Below are positions 41,317 to 49,971 of a stretch of DNA of 64,000 bases, piece after piece. The DNA lies in NCBI GenBank assembly GCA_038225855.1, contig JBBRQU010000020.1:1-64000 (forward strand), read 5' to 3'. A program made the position numbers and the translations under genes. A model generated the notes under the pieces. It was not told the origin of the DNA, did no database searches, and saw only the letters and a list, made by a program, of their open reading frames with translations. Positions within the stretch are counted from its first letter, which is position 1. Each line of letters starts with the position of its first letter. This stretch comes from CAHJXF01 sp038225855. GTDB lineage: Bacteria > Pseudomonadota > Gammaproteobacteria > Burkholderiales > Burkholderiaceae_D.

Positions 41317-41319
41317 AAT
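41290..41319 (+). promoter_or_regulatory. rpoH promoter overlapping CIRCE
   Basis: TTAGCA (41290-41295) and TAAAAT (41314-41319) give a plausible sigma-70 promoter with an 18-base spacer. Both hexamers overlap the CIRCE arms, so bound HrcA would block polymerase. Transcription would begin near 41326, leaving a leader of about 17 bases with AAAGGAAA before the start codon. Confidence 0.6.
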
Positions 41320-41342
41320 GCGTCGTGACGAAAGGAAATCAA

Positions 41343-42272
41343 ATGGTTAATGTGGCTTTGGCGAATGATTGGGGTTTTGGTCGTCCTGCGGGCGCGGGAG
41401 CGGGTCGCATGATGCTTGCTGTATCGAATCCAGGTGCGTTGGGCACCATCGATTCATACATTCAAGCCGTGAACAAGCTGCCCATGCTGACCGCGGAAGA
41501 AGAGCGCGAATATGCAGTACGCCTTCGCGATGATGAAGATCTCGAGGCGGCGCGACGTCTGGTGCTATCGCACTTGCGTCTCGTCGTTTCGATCGCACGC
41601 GGTTACCTCGGCTATGGACTGCCTCACAGCGACCTCATTCAAGAGGGAAATATCGGCTTGATGAAGGCCGTCAAGCGTTTCGACCCCACGCGCGGCGTTC
41701 GCCTTGTATCCTTTGCGATGCATTGGATCAAGGCCGAAATGCACGAGTACATTCTGAAGAACTGGAGGCTCGTCAAGGTTGCCACCACCAAAGCGCAGCG
41801 CAAGCTGTTTTTCAATTTGCGCTCGCACAAGACTGGTATTCAGACCTTCTCACCTTCGGAGGTCGATGCATTGGCGAAGGAGTTGAACGTCAAGCGCGAA
41901 GAAGTGATCGAGATGGAAACGCGCCTCTCTGGCGGCGACATCGCGCTCGAAGGCCAGGTCGATGACGGGGAAGAATCGTTTGCCCCGATCGCTTATCTCA
42001 AGGATGAGAACAACGAACCCACGCATGTGCTCGAATCCAAACGCCGCGATCGCATGCACACCGAAGGCATTGCCGCGGCTCTCGACAAACTCGATGCACG
42101 CAGCCGTCGTATCGTCGAAGCGCGCTGGCTCGCGGAAGACATCGATGGCAAGGTCGGCAGTGCGACGCTTCACGATCTTGCCGACGAATTCGGCGTGTCC
42201 GCCGAGCGCATCCGGCAGATCGAAGTGGCCGCGATGAAAAAAATGAAGACTGCGCTCGCTGCCTATCAATGA
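41343..42272 (+). CDS. rpoH: RNA polymerase sigma factor RpoH (sigma-32)
   Basis: RpoH directs transcription of heat-shock genes. From ATG 41343 (309 residues, after AAAGGAAATCAA) the sequence shows sigma region 1.2/2 (SYIQAVNKLPMLTAEEE, LVLSHLRLVVSIARGYLGYGLPHSDLIQEGNIGLMKAVKRFD, VSFAMHWIKAEMHEYILKNWRLVK). The RpoH-specific RpoH box follows, TTKAQRKLFFNLRS. Region 4 has LHDLADEFGVSAERIRQIE. A perfect CIRCE lies over its promoter. The short predicted leader leaves little room for an E. coli-style RNA thermometer. Confidence 0.97.
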   Translation: MVNVALANDWGFGRPAGAGAGRMMLAVSNPGALGTIDSYIQAVNKLPMLTAEEEREYAVRLRDDEDLEAARRLVLSHLRLVVSIARGYLGYGLPHSDLIQEGNIGLMKAVKRFDPTRGVRLVSFAMHWIKAEMHEYILKNWRLVKVATTKAQRKLFFNLRSHKTGIQTFSPSEVDALAKELNVKREEVIEMETRLSGGDIALEGQVDDGEESFAPIAYLKDENNEPTHVLESKRRDRMHTEGIAAALDKLDARSRRIVEARWLAEDIDGKVGSATLHDLADEFGVSAERIRQIEVAAMKKMKTALAAYQ

Positions 42273-42299
42273 ATTCGGCGAAGGCGCCGTGACCGACAG

Positions 42300-42325
42300 G
42301 CCCTCGTGAATCGAGGGCTTTTTTT
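42300..42325 (+). terminator. Intrinsic terminator after rpoH
   Basis: GCCCTCG (42300-42306) pairs with CGAGGGC (42312-42318) around a five-base loop, followed by seven T residues (42319-42325). It ends rpoH eight bases before the convergent lysA stop; there is no T-run for the minus strand. Confidence 0.9.
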
Positions 42326-42332
42326 CGGCATA

Positions 42333-43646
42333 TCAAACGATGACGCGCTCGCCGGCAAAGAGCGATGCAATCGATTCGCGCTCCCGGATGACGTGGACGT
42401 CGCTGCCATCGACGAGCAGTTCGACCGCCCTTGGTCTCGTGTTGTAGTTCGATGCCATCGTCATGCCGTAGGCGCCCGCAGACAGAAATGCCACGAGATC
42501 ACCCTCGGCGAGTTTGAGTTTTCGGTCGCGCGCCAACCAGTCACCGGATTCGCAGATCGGACCGACCAGATCCCATACCGTTTCCGGCGCACCGGACTCG
42601 ACCACCGACACCACTTCATGCCATGCGCCGTATAGCGCAGGCCGAATCAAATCGTTCATGGCCGCATCGAGGACCGCAAAATTCTTCGACGTACCGGGTT
42701 TCAATACCTCGACGCGAGCCATGAGGATGCCAGCCTGCCCGACCAGCGACCGGCCGGGCTCGAACATGACCGCGATCGGCTTGCCGCCGTACCTGGCGGC
42801 GCGCCACGCATCGACGTGGGCGAACACGCGAGCCAAATAGTCGGCCGGTACAGGCGGCATCGTGCCGACCGCTTCGTTTCCGTAGCGTATGCCCAGCCCT
42901 CCCCCGAGATCGACATGTTCGATTTCGATTCCGTCTTCATCGAGCAGATCGATCAGGTCGATCAGGCGGTCGAGCGCCTCGAGGAGCGGCGCATCGTCGA
43001 GCAGTTGTGAGCCGATGTGGCAGTCGATACCGATGACCGCGAGATGCGGCAAGCTGCGGGCTTCACGATAGGCCGCGCGCGCATCGCGATAGGCGATGCC
43101 GAATTTGTTCTCCGCGAGCCCGGTCGAGATGTAGGGATGGGTCTTGGCGTCGACATCCGGATTCACGCGCAGCGAAATGCGCGCGACGCATCCGACTTCG
43201 CCGGCGATCGCGGAGAGGCGGCGCAACTCGGACAAGGACTCGACGTTGAAGCAGGCAATGCCCGCGGCCAAGGCCATCCGTATTTCCGCAACCGACTTGC
43301 CGACCCCGGAAAAAATGACCTTGCCGGGGCTCCCTCCCGCGGCGATCACGCGCGCAAGTTCGCCACCGGAGACGATGTCGAAACCCGCGCCTAGCGAGGC
43401 AAACAAATTCAGAATCGTGAGATTCGAATTGACCTTGACCGAGTAACACACCAGCGCGCCGCCGCGCGTAGCGTATTTCGCGGCCGCGTTTGCGTACGCT
43501 GCGTATGCGTCGACCAACGCTGCCTTTGAATACACATAAGCCGGCGTGCCGAATCGGGCCCCCAGCGTGTCGAGCGCGACCCTCTCGACATGGAGCCGCC
43601 CGCCGCGAAACTCGAAGTGCGGCGCGATATCCGGCGGCAGCTTCAT
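42333..43646 (-). CDS. lysA: Diaminopimelate decarboxylase
   Basis: LysA decarboxylates meso-diaminopimelate to L-lysine, the last lysine step, using PLP. From ATG 43646 there are 437 residues. The PLP lysine is Lys71 in VCYSVKVNSN. The alanine racemase-like barrel shows FDIVSGGELARVI, GIDCHIGSQL, LGGGLGI and FEPGRSLVG. The C-terminal domain contributes the active-site Cys in GPICESGDW and GAYGMTMASNYN. Its start overlaps the lptM stop (ATGA), the usual lptM-lysA arrangement. Confidence 0.97.
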   Translation of the reverse strand: MKLPPDIAPHFEFRGGRLHVERVALDTLGARFGTPAYVYSKAALVDAYAAYANAAAKYATRGGALVCYSVKVNSNLTILNLFASLGAGFDIVSGGELARVIAAGGSPGKVIFSGVGKSVAEIRMALAAGIACFNVESLSELRRLSAIAGEVGCVARISLRVNPDVDAKTHPYISTGLAENKFGIAYRDARAAYREARSLPHLAVIGIDCHIGSQLLDDAPLLEALDRLIDLIDLLDEDGIEIEHVDLGGGLGIRYGNEAVGTMPPVPADYLARVFAHVDAWRAARYGGKPIAVMFEPGRSLVGQAGILMARVEVLKPGTSKNFAVLDAAMNDLIRPALYGAWHEVVSVVESGAPETVWDLVGPICESGDWLARDRKLKLAEGDLVAFLSAGAYGMTMASNYNTRPRAVELLVDGSDVHVIRERESIASLFAGERVIV

Positions 43647-43810
43647 TTGCGCTTGTCGGGATTTTCTTTGTCGGGCAGATATAACGGACCGCGCTGACCG
43701 CATGCCGCAGTTCCCACGGCTAGCACCGCGACAACCATCGCTACAATGCCCCGCTGCACAATGCGATTCGGTTTGGGCACAAGGCGATTCGATGTCATCG
43801 GGCGCGACAT
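43643..43810 (-). CDS. lptM: LptM (YifL-type) small lipoprotein
   Basis: LptM is a small lipoprotein that helps mature the LptD/E lipopolysaccharide translocon. The 55-residue frame (ATG 43810; ATG 43798 also possible) has a membrane signal (GIVAMVVAVLAVGTAAC) with the lipidated Cys37. It is followed by the hallmark CGQRGPLYLP and a short charged tail. It overlaps lysA by four bases and is divergent from cyaY, the common lysA-lptM/cyaY order of proteobacteria. Confidence 0.88.
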   Translation of the reverse strand: MSRPMTSNRLVPKPNRIVQRGIVAMVVAVLAVGTAACGQRGPLYLPDKENPDKRK

Positions 43811-43846
43811 GATGGTCTTGATATCAAAAAAGGGTCGGAGTCTAGC

Positions 43847-44188
43847 ATGGGCAGTCAGGACCATCTCATGACGTTCGCGGATCGCGTCGAAGCGGTGCTA
43901 TCTCATTTCGAAGCGGCGATCGATCGTCTTGCCGACGAGATCGATATCGATGCATTGCGCGCAGGCAATGTACTGACGCTCACCTTCGAAAACCAGCACC
44001 GCATCATCGTCAACAGCCAGGAGGCGGCTCAGGAAATCTGGGTCGCGGCGCGTTCCGGCGGGTTTCATTTCCGGTGGAACGATTCAACCGGGCAGTGGAC
44101 CGACACGCGCTCGGGCGAAAGTCTGCGCGTCGCGTTGGCGCGATTGATCGAGGCCGAGACGGGCGTCTCACCCGCGCTCCAACTCTGA
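43847..44188 (+). CDS. cyaY: Frataxin-like iron protein CyaY
   Basis: CyaY is the bacterial frataxin, which binds iron and modulates iron-sulfur cluster assembly on IscS/IscU. The 113 residues have acidic helix 1 (ADRVEAVLSHFEAAIDRLADEIDIDALRAGNVLTLTFEN), the sheet with IIVNSQEAAQEIWVAARSGGFHFRW, and DTRSGESLRVALARLI. ATG 43868 (MTFADRV) is an alternative start that removes seven residues. It faces ponA convergently. Confidence 0.94.
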   Translation: MGSQDHLMTFADRVEAVLSHFEAAIDRLADEIDIDALRAGNVLTLTFENQHRIIVNSQEAAQEIWVAARSGGFHFRWNDSTGQWTDTRSGESLRVALARLIEAETGVSPALQL

Positions 44189-44206
44189 CGCGAGCCCAGT
44201 GAAAAT

Positions 44207-46693
44207 TCACGCGCCGAATGGTCGATCGCGCGGATCCTGATAGACAGGACGCTCCGGACGGGGGGTTACGGGCAGGAGTGGCGGCTCTTCGTTGTTCGGG
44301 TTGACGCGAATGGAGGGGTCATTGGGCGAAGTCGTCGGCGCCTCGTCGGCGGGCACGGGATCATCAAGCCCCAACGACCGCACGCCTTGGCCCGGTTGAT
44401 TCTCGACGTAATACACCTCGCCGTTCACGCTGACGATTCCGGGAGGGATGGGCCTCGGCTTTTCCGGCACGCCCTTCAATGCCTTGCTCATGTAGCCGAG
44501 CCAGATGGGTAGCGCCAACCCGCCTCCGGTTTCGCGATCACCCAATGACCTGGGTTGATCGAAACCTATCCAAGCAACGCCGGCGAGATTGTCGTTGCTG
44601 TAGCCGGCAAACCAGGCGTCGTGCGAGTCGTTGGTGGTTCCGGTCTTTCCAGCGAGGTCGGCACGTTTCAAGACCGCGGTTATTCGCGCGGCCGTGCCGA
44701 ATTTCGCAACGCTGCGCAACAGACTGTCGGTGATGAATGCATTGCGGGCATCGATCACGCGGTTGGCTTCATCGCCTGCCACGACCTTCTCCACACGCGC
44801 GAGATCGCGTCCCGAAGTGTCGACGATGCGAGTGATGAAGTAGGGATTGATCTTGTATCCGCCGTTCGCGAAAACCGAATAGGCGCCGATCATTTCCCAC
44901 GGAGTGACCGAGCCTGCGCCCAGTGCCATCGTGAGATACGCGGGGTGCTTTTCGGGTTCGAAACCAAAGCGTGCCAGCGTACTTTGCGCGTACTTCGGCC
45001 CGATCGCCTGAAGCAGGCGAATCGACACCATGTTCTTCGACTTGGCAAGCGCCTGCCGCATCGACATCGGACCTTCGAATTTTCCGTCGTAATTCTTGGG
45101 GTCCCACGCCTGACTTCCCGTGGTGCCGGCATCGATATGAACGGGCGCATCGTTGATGATGGTCGAAGGCGTGAACCCGCGCTCGAGAGCCGCCGAATAA
45201 ATGAAGGGTTTGAAGCTCGAGCCCGGCTGTCGCCACGCCTGCGTGACGTGGTTGAACTTGTTGCGGTTGTAATCGAAGCCGCCGACCAGCGCATGGATTG
45301 CCCCGTCCTTCACGCTGGCTGCGATGAACGCCGCCTGCACCGTGGGCAGTTGAATGATCTCCCAAGCGCCTTTCGCATTCTTCATCACGCGAATGATGGC
45401 GCCGCGTCGAATCCTTTTGGCTTGAGGCGCTTTGTCCGAAAGTCCCGCTGCCGCGAACTTCAGTCCGTCACCCGTGATGTCGATCGTCTCATCGACGCGC
45501 GCAGCGCGAACGTGTTTCGCAGACGCTTCGAGAACCACTGCCGACACGATGTCATCACTGTCGGGATACTCGAGCAAATTGTCTTCGATCGCTTGAGCGA
45601 CATCGTCGGCATGGGCCGCCGCAGTGGACCCTCCCGGCAATTCGACGAACGCCTCTGGCCCGTTGTAGCCGTGTCGGCGCTCGTAGTCGAGCACGCCCGC
45701 GCGCAACGATTCATACGCCACGTTCTGCTCACCGGAGATCACGGTCGTGTAGACGCTCAGCCCTCGCGTATAGGTCTCGTCGCGAAACTGCTCGTACGCG
45801 ACCTGCCGCGCCATCTCCGCGACATACTCGGCGTGAACCGCAAAGCCTTCGCTTTCGAACTTGACGGCCGGTTGCTGGGCGCGCGCCTTTTCGAACGCGG
45901 CGTCGTCGATGTAGCCGAGCAGTCGCATGCGATCGAGCACATAGAGCTGGCGTTCGCCGGCGCGCTTGGGATTGACGACCGGATTGGCCGTCGACGGCGC
46001 CTTCGGAAGTCCCGCGAGCATCGCCGCTTCGGCCAGCGTCACATCCTTGATCGGTTTGCCGAAGTAGGTGCGCTCGGCCGCAGCAAAACCATAGGCGCGC
46101 TGACCGAGATAAATCTGATTGATGTAGACCTCGAGGATCTGATCCTTCGAAAGATTCTCCTCGATCTTGAACGCGAGCAGCGCCTCGTAGAACTTGCGGA
46201 TATAACTCTGCTCGCTCGAAAGAAAAAAGTTTCGCGCGATCTGCTGGGTGATGGTCGAGGCGCCTTGGCGGCGGCCTCGTCCAAAAAAGCTGCCATGCGC
46301 GAAGTTATTCAGGCCCGCGCGAAGTACGCCAAGGTAGTCGATGCCGCGGTGCTGATAGAAGCGTTCGTCCTCGGCGGCGAGAATCGCCTGCTTCATGATC
46401 GCCGGCACTTCATTGATCGACACGATCGCTCGGCGCTCTTCGCCGAACTCGCCGATCAAGATGCCGTCGGCGGTATAGACCCTCAGCGGAATCTTGGGGC
46501 GATAGTCGGTCAGCGATTCGATCGAAGGCAGGTTGCGATACGCCAGCGCCGTCGCAATCAACACCACGAAGAAAGTACAAGCCAGACCGGCCGCAATGAT
46601 TGCTGCGGTCAAACCAAGAATGCGCCAGCCCCGATGACGCGATGCCGGGGCGTTGGTCTTGTTTTGGGCGATGGGACTGGGCATGCGCGACAA
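44207..46693 (-). CDS. mrcA: Penicillin-binding protein 1A (bifunctional)
   Basis: Class A PBP that polymerises and cross-links peptidoglycan. The 828 residues have an N-terminal membrane anchor (about 26-51) and a GT51 glycosyltransferase domain with catalytic Glu108 in AAEDERFYQHRGIDY, RQGASTITQQIARN and EVYINQIYLGQ. Next is an OB-like insert, then the transpeptidase with active Ser near residue 490 (PGSSFKPF), a SKN motif (ALAKSKNMVS) and GKTGTTND. A Pro-rich C-terminus follows. It is divergent from pilM, a conserved betaproteobacterial and gammaproteobacterial layout. ATG 46684 is an alternative start. Confidence 0.96.
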   Translation of the reverse strand: MSRMPSPIAQNKTNAPASRHRGWRILGLTAAIIAAGLACTFFVVLIATALAYRNLPSIESLTDYRPKIPLRVYTADGILIGEFGEERRAIVSINEVPAIMKQAILAAEDERFYQHRGIDYLGVLRAGLNNFAHGSFFGRGRRQGASTITQQIARNFFLSSEQSYIRKFYEALLAFKIEENLSKDQILEVYINQIYLGQRAYGFAAAERTYFGKPIKDVTLAEAAMLAGLPKAPSTANPVVNPKRAGERQLYVLDRMRLLGYIDDAAFEKARAQQPAVKFESEGFAVHAEYVAEMARQVAYEQFRDETYTRGLSVYTTVISGEQNVAYESLRAGVLDYERRHGYNGPEAFVELPGGSTAAAHADDVAQAIEDNLLEYPDSDDIVSAVVLEASAKHVRAARVDETIDITGDGLKFAAAGLSDKAPQAKRIRRGAIIRVMKNAKGAWEIIQLPTVQAAFIAASVKDGAIHALVGGFDYNRNKFNHVTQAWRQPGSSFKPFIYSAALERGFTPSTIINDAPVHIDAGTTGSQAWDPKNYDGKFEGPMSMRQALAKSKNMVSIRLLQAIGPKYAQSTLARFGFEPEKHPAYLTMALGAGSVTPWEMIGAYSVFANGGYKINPYFITRIVDTSGRDLARVEKVVAGDEANRVIDARNAFITDSLLRSVAKFGTAARITAVLKRADLAGKTGTTNDSHDAWFAGYSNDNLAGVAWIGFDQPRSLGDRETGGGLALPIWLGYMSKALKGVPEKPRPIPPGIVSVNGEVYYVENQPGQGVRSLGLDDPVPADEAPTTSPNDPSIRVNPNNEEPPLLPVTPRPERPVYQDPRDRPFGA

Positions 46694-47092
46694 ATGGACG
46701 GCTGCTGACGACGTGGCCCCGTGAGATGAGCGGTGCGGAACCCACGATTATAGTCGCGCGCCTCATGATCGATGCTGCACGAAGGCCACGTCCGCCCCTA
46801 GTTCAAATGCAATGCCGTCTTGTCGCGGCGAGCGCGACTTCATGAACAGGGAAATCCATTTATCAAGGCCGTTCGAATGCATTGCATGACCAAGCATCGG
46901 GCCGTCGACGCGTTTTGTTGTTTTTGCAGCGGGCTGCCCGTTGGAATCCTTTACAGCGCCGAATCACTGTTGCTAGGATTTGACGGCCAATCGAGCAATG
47001 TTCTCTAAACCCTCGAAAATAAAGATTTTTCTAGAGATTTTCATTCGCAATGCTAAGAATTTCGCTTAGGCAATTTGCCAGGGGGATCCGCT
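46694..47092. other. Intergenic region between PBP1A and pilM genes
   Basis: About 400 bases with no supported gene. On the minus strand a perfect TATAAT lies at 46752-46747, about 54 bases before the PBP1A start, but with no good -35. The right part (46980-47070) is AT-rich and holds the likely pilM promoter. A 62-codon plus frame in the middle lacks a ribosome-binding site and family features. Confidence 0.6.
46980..47009 (+). promoter_or_regulatory. Possible promoter of the pilMNOPQ operon
   Basis: TTGACG (46980-46985) and TCTAAA (47004-47009) are spaced by 18 bases, about 80 bases before the pilM start. No sigma-54 type GG-N10-GC element was found in the gap. Confidence 0.4.
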
Positions 47093-48172
47093 TTGGCGTT
47101 TGATTTCAACGCCCTCTTTTCAGCCAAGAATCCGCCGCTGATCGGGCTCGATTTGAGTTCGTCCAGCGTCAAGCTCGTCGAGCTCGGCGGATCGGAAGAG
47201 AGCGGCTATCGCCTCGAACGTTATGCGATCGAATCGCTGCCCAAAGGTGCGATCACTGATGGCAACATCGAAAACATCGAAGCAGTTTCGGAGGCGGTGA
47301 AGAGAGCGGTTCGCAAGAGCGGCACGCGTGCACGCAACGTCGCTCTCGCGCTGCCCAGTGCGGCGGTCATCACCAAGAAGATCGTGTTGCCCGGAGGACT
47401 TTCGGAAGAGGCGCTCGAGGTTCAGGTCGAGAGCGAGGCCAACCAATACATACCGTTCGCGCTCGATGAAGTCAGTCTCGACTTCAGTGTCATCGGTCCC
47501 GCGCCCAATGCGCCCGAAGACATCGAGGTGCTGCTCGCGGCTTCGCGCAAGGAAAAGGTCGAGGATCGCGTTGCCGTCGCTCAGGCCGCGGGCCTGAAGC
47601 CGGCCATCATGGACATCGAGGCGCACGCGACGCGTGCGACCGCCGATCGCGTCATTCGCCTGATGCCTAACGAAGGCGAAGGGCAGATCGTCGCGCTGTT
47701 CTTGATCGGAGCGTCCACGACCACGATCTCGGTCACGCTCAACAATCAATCGATCTACGAGCGCGAGCAAGCCTTCGGCGGAAATCAGCTCACGCAGGAC
47801 ATCGCGCGTGCCTACGGTCTCTCGGCCGAAGAGGCCGAGTCCAAGAAGAAGGCCAACGATCTCCCTGAAACCTACGAGCGCGATTTGCTGCAACCCTTTG
47901 CCGACAACATCGCGCTCGAGGTCACGCGTGCGCTGCAATTCTTCTTCACGTCGACGCCATACAGCCGCGTCGATCACATTCTTCTGGCCGGCGGTTGTGC
48001 GGTGATACCGGGGCTGGTCGACGTCGTCGGCACGCGCACCCAGGCCGTGACCTCGATCCTCAATCCGTTCAAGGGAATGGAACTCGGTCCCGGGATTCGC
48101 GACAAGCAGGCGCGACTCGATTCGCCCTCGCTCGTGATCGCGACAGGTCTGGCGATGCGGAGGTCGGGCTGA
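47093..48172 (+). CDS. pilM: Type IV pilus inner-membrane platform protein PilM
   Basis: PilM is a cytoplasmic actin/FtsA-like ATP-binding protein that docks on the PilN N-terminus. The best start is TTG 47093, seven bases after AGGGGGA, giving 359 residues that begin with a short AFDFNALFSAKNPPLIGLDL. Nucleotide-fold motifs are IGLDLSSSSVKLVEL, FLIGASTTTISV and ILLAGGCAVIPGL. The PilM hallmarks ALPSAAVITKKI and EVQVESEANQYIPFALDEVSLDF are clear. It begins the operon pilM-N-O-P-Q, divergent from the PBP1A gene. Confidence 0.95.
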   Translation: MAFDFNALFSAKNPPLIGLDLSSSSVKLVELGGSEESGYRLERYAIESLPKGAITDGNIENIEAVSEAVKRAVRKSGTRARNVALALPSAAVITKKIVLPGGLSEEALEVQVESEANQYIPFALDEVSLDFSVIGPAPNAPEDIEVLLAASRKEKVEDRVAVAQAAGLKPAIMDIEAHATRATADRVIRLMPNEGEGQIVALFLIGASTTTISVTLNNQSIYEREQAFGGNQLTQDIARAYGLSAEEAESKKKANDLPETYERDLLQPFADNIALEVTRALQFFFTSTPYSRVDHILLAGGCAVIPGLVDVVGTRTQAVTSILNPFKGMELGPGIRDKQARLDSPSLVIATGLAMRRSG

Positions 48173-48783
48173 TGGTGCGCATCAACCTGCTTCCGCACCG
48201 CGCCGAGAAACGCGCGCAGCGGCGACGCGACTTCTATGTTCTGGTCGCGCTTGCGTTCGGCGCCGCAATCGTCGCCGTGATCGCGGTCGCCTTCGTGATC
48301 AATACCTACATCGGCGTGCAAAACGATCGCAACGAATTCATCAAGGGCGAGAACAAGAAGCTCGACGAACAGATCAAGGAAATCGCATCGCTGCGCCAGG
48401 ACCTCGAAGCGCTCAAGGCGCGGCAACAGGCGGTGGAAGACTTGCAGGCCGATCGCAATCTACCGGTCCATCTGCTCGACGAACTCGTCAAGCAGGTTCC
48501 CGAAGGCGTCTATCTGCAAAGTCTGCGACAAGACAATCTCAAGGTCGCGCTGACCGGTTTTGCGCAATCCAACGAGCGCGTGTCGGAGTTGCTTCGTCAT
48601 CTGAGCAATAGCTCGACGTGGATCGGCTCGCCTGAACTCGTCGAGATCAAGGCCGTGCCGGTCGGTCGCGACAACAAGCGGCTCTTCCAATTCACGATCA
48701 ACGTGACGATCAATCGGCCGCGGGACGCAAAGACCCCGGCGATTCCGGTGCGTGCCGCTGCGCCCGTGACGGCCAAACCGTGA
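48172..48783 (+). CDS. pilN: Type IV pilus assembly protein PilN
   Basis: PilN is a bitopic inner-membrane protein whose short cytoplasmic tail MVRINLLPHRAEKR binds PilM. The 203 residues show that INLLP motif, one membrane helix (about 23-45), a coiled coil (GENKKLDEQIKEIASLRQ), and a ferredoxin-like periplasmic domain (PEGVYLQSLRQDNLKVALTG). The start overlaps the pilM stop by one base (TGATG). It works with PilO as the alignment complex. Confidence 0.95.
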   Translation: MVRINLLPHRAEKRAQRRRDFYVLVALAFGAAIVAVIAVAFVINTYIGVQNDRNEFIKGENKKLDEQIKEIASLRQDLEALKARQQAVEDLQADRNLPVHLLDELVKQVPEGVYLQSLRQDNLKVALTGFAQSNERVSELLRHLSNSSTWIGSPELVEIKAVPVGRDNKRLFQFTINVTINRPRDAKTPAIPVRAAAPVTAKP

Positions 48784-48793
48784 GCCCGTGACC

Positions 48794-49438
48794 ATGGCCG
48801 ACAACAACATCTCGCGCTACCTGGATCAGTTCCGGAACCTCAACACGAGGGATGTCGGGACCTGGCCGATCGCTCCACGCATCGCTGCCGTCCTGGCAAT
48901 CGTCGCGGTGGTGATTCTTGCGGGCTGGTATTTCTATTGGAGCGATCAACTCGACGAATTGAAGCGGGGCGAGAACGACGAAGTCCAGCTCAAGGCGCAA
49001 TACAAGGACAAGCTCCAGCAGGCAATCAACCTCGAACCGTTGAAGAAGCAAAAGGAACTCGTGACCCAATATGTCGCGCGTCTCGAGAAACAATTGCCGA
49101 GCAAGGCCGAGATGGACGCGCTGTTGTCCGACATCAACCAGGCCGGCATCGGACGCGGATTGCAGTTCGAACTTTTTCGTCCCGGACAGGTATCGGTGCG
49201 CGATTACTACGCCGAGTTGCCGATCAACATTCGTCTCACCGGTAGCTATCACGACATCGCGGCCTTCACGAGCGACATCGCGAGCTTGCCGCGCATCGTG
49301 ACGCTCAACAATCTGAGCATCGCCATGCCCACCAGTGCGAGCACGCCGCTGACGCTCGAGGCGATCGCCAAGACCTTCCGCTATCTGGACCCCGAAGAAG
49401 TCGTGGCACAGCGCAAGGCAGTCAAGGTGGCGAAGTGA
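48794..49438 (+). CDS. pilO: Type IV pilus assembly protein PilO
   Basis: PilO pairs with PilN in the inner-membrane alignment complex. From ATG 48794 (GTG 48788 possible) there are 214 residues: an N-terminal NNISRYLDQFRNLNTRDVG tail, a membrane helix (IAAVLAIVAVVILAGWYFYW), a coiled coil (residues about 52-100) and the periplasmic domain. That domain has LPSKAEMDALLSDINQAG, FRPGQVSVRDYYAELPI and VTLNNLSIAMP. It continues directly into pilP. Confidence 0.95.
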   Translation: MADNNISRYLDQFRNLNTRDVGTWPIAPRIAAVLAIVAVVILAGWYFYWSDQLDELKRGENDEVQLKAQYKDKLQQAINLEPLKKQKELVTQYVARLEKQLPSKAEMDALLSDINQAGIGRGLQFELFRPGQVSVRDYYAELPINIRLTGSYHDIAAFTSDIASLPRIVTLNNLSIAMPTSASTPLTLEAIAKTFRYLDPEEVVAQRKAVKVAK

Positions 49439-49971
49439 TGATGACGTCAAGGACCCTTCTGGTGATGATCGTCGGATGCCTCGCGCTCGCAGGTTGCGGC
49501 GGCTCGAATGACGAGCTTCGGCAATGGATGAGCGATGTACGCAAGGAGATGCGTCCGGTCACGCCGAAGGTGAACGAGCCCAAGACGTTCGAGCCTTTCA
49601 TCTATCGCGATCAGAACGACATCGATCCGTTCGATCCCAACAAGGTGGCCAACGCTCTCAAGTCGCTGGCCTCCAAATCGAGCAGCGGTCTGGCGCCCGA
49701 CCTCGCGCGCCGCAGAGAACCGCTCGAAGCGTATCCGCTGGACACGATCACGATGGTGGGCACGCTGCAGAGGCCCAATTTGCGATATGCGTTGTTGCGT
49801 GCTGACAATATCGTCTACCAGGTCAAGGTAGGCAATTACATCGGGCAGAACTTCGGTCTGGTCACGCGCATCAACGAAAACGAAGTCACCCTCAGGGAAG
49901 TCGTTCAGGATGCCGCAGGCGAATGGGTCGAGCGCACGACGACACTGCAATTGCAGGAGAACAAGAAATGA
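49438..49971 (+). CDS. pilP: Type IV pilus pilotin-like lipoprotein PilP
   Basis: PilP is an inner-membrane lipoprotein that links PilN/PilO to the secretin PilQ. The 177 residues begin with a lipoprotein signal ending LALAGC. A flexible segment with VNEPKTFEPFIYRDQNDIDPFDPNK follows, then the beta-sandwich with YPLDTITMVGTLQRPNLRYALLRADNIVYQVKVGNYIGQNFG. The start overlaps the pilO stop (TGATG); GTG 49435 and ATG 49441 are also in frame. The end overlaps pilQ by four bases. Confidence 0.95.
   Translation: MMTSRTLLVMIVGCLALAGCGGSNDELRQWMSDVRKEMRPVTPKVNEPKTFEPFIYRDQNDIDPFDPNKVANALKSLASKSSSGLAPDLARRREPLEAYPLDTITMVGTLQRPNLRYALLRADNIVYQVKVGNYIGQNFGLVTRINENEVTLREVVQDAAGEWVERTTTLQLQENKK

Noticed and set aside
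46820..47008. 62-codon frame between the PBP1A gene and pilM
   Set aside because: It has no ribosome-binding site or recognisable motif, and it overlaps the likely pilM promoter.
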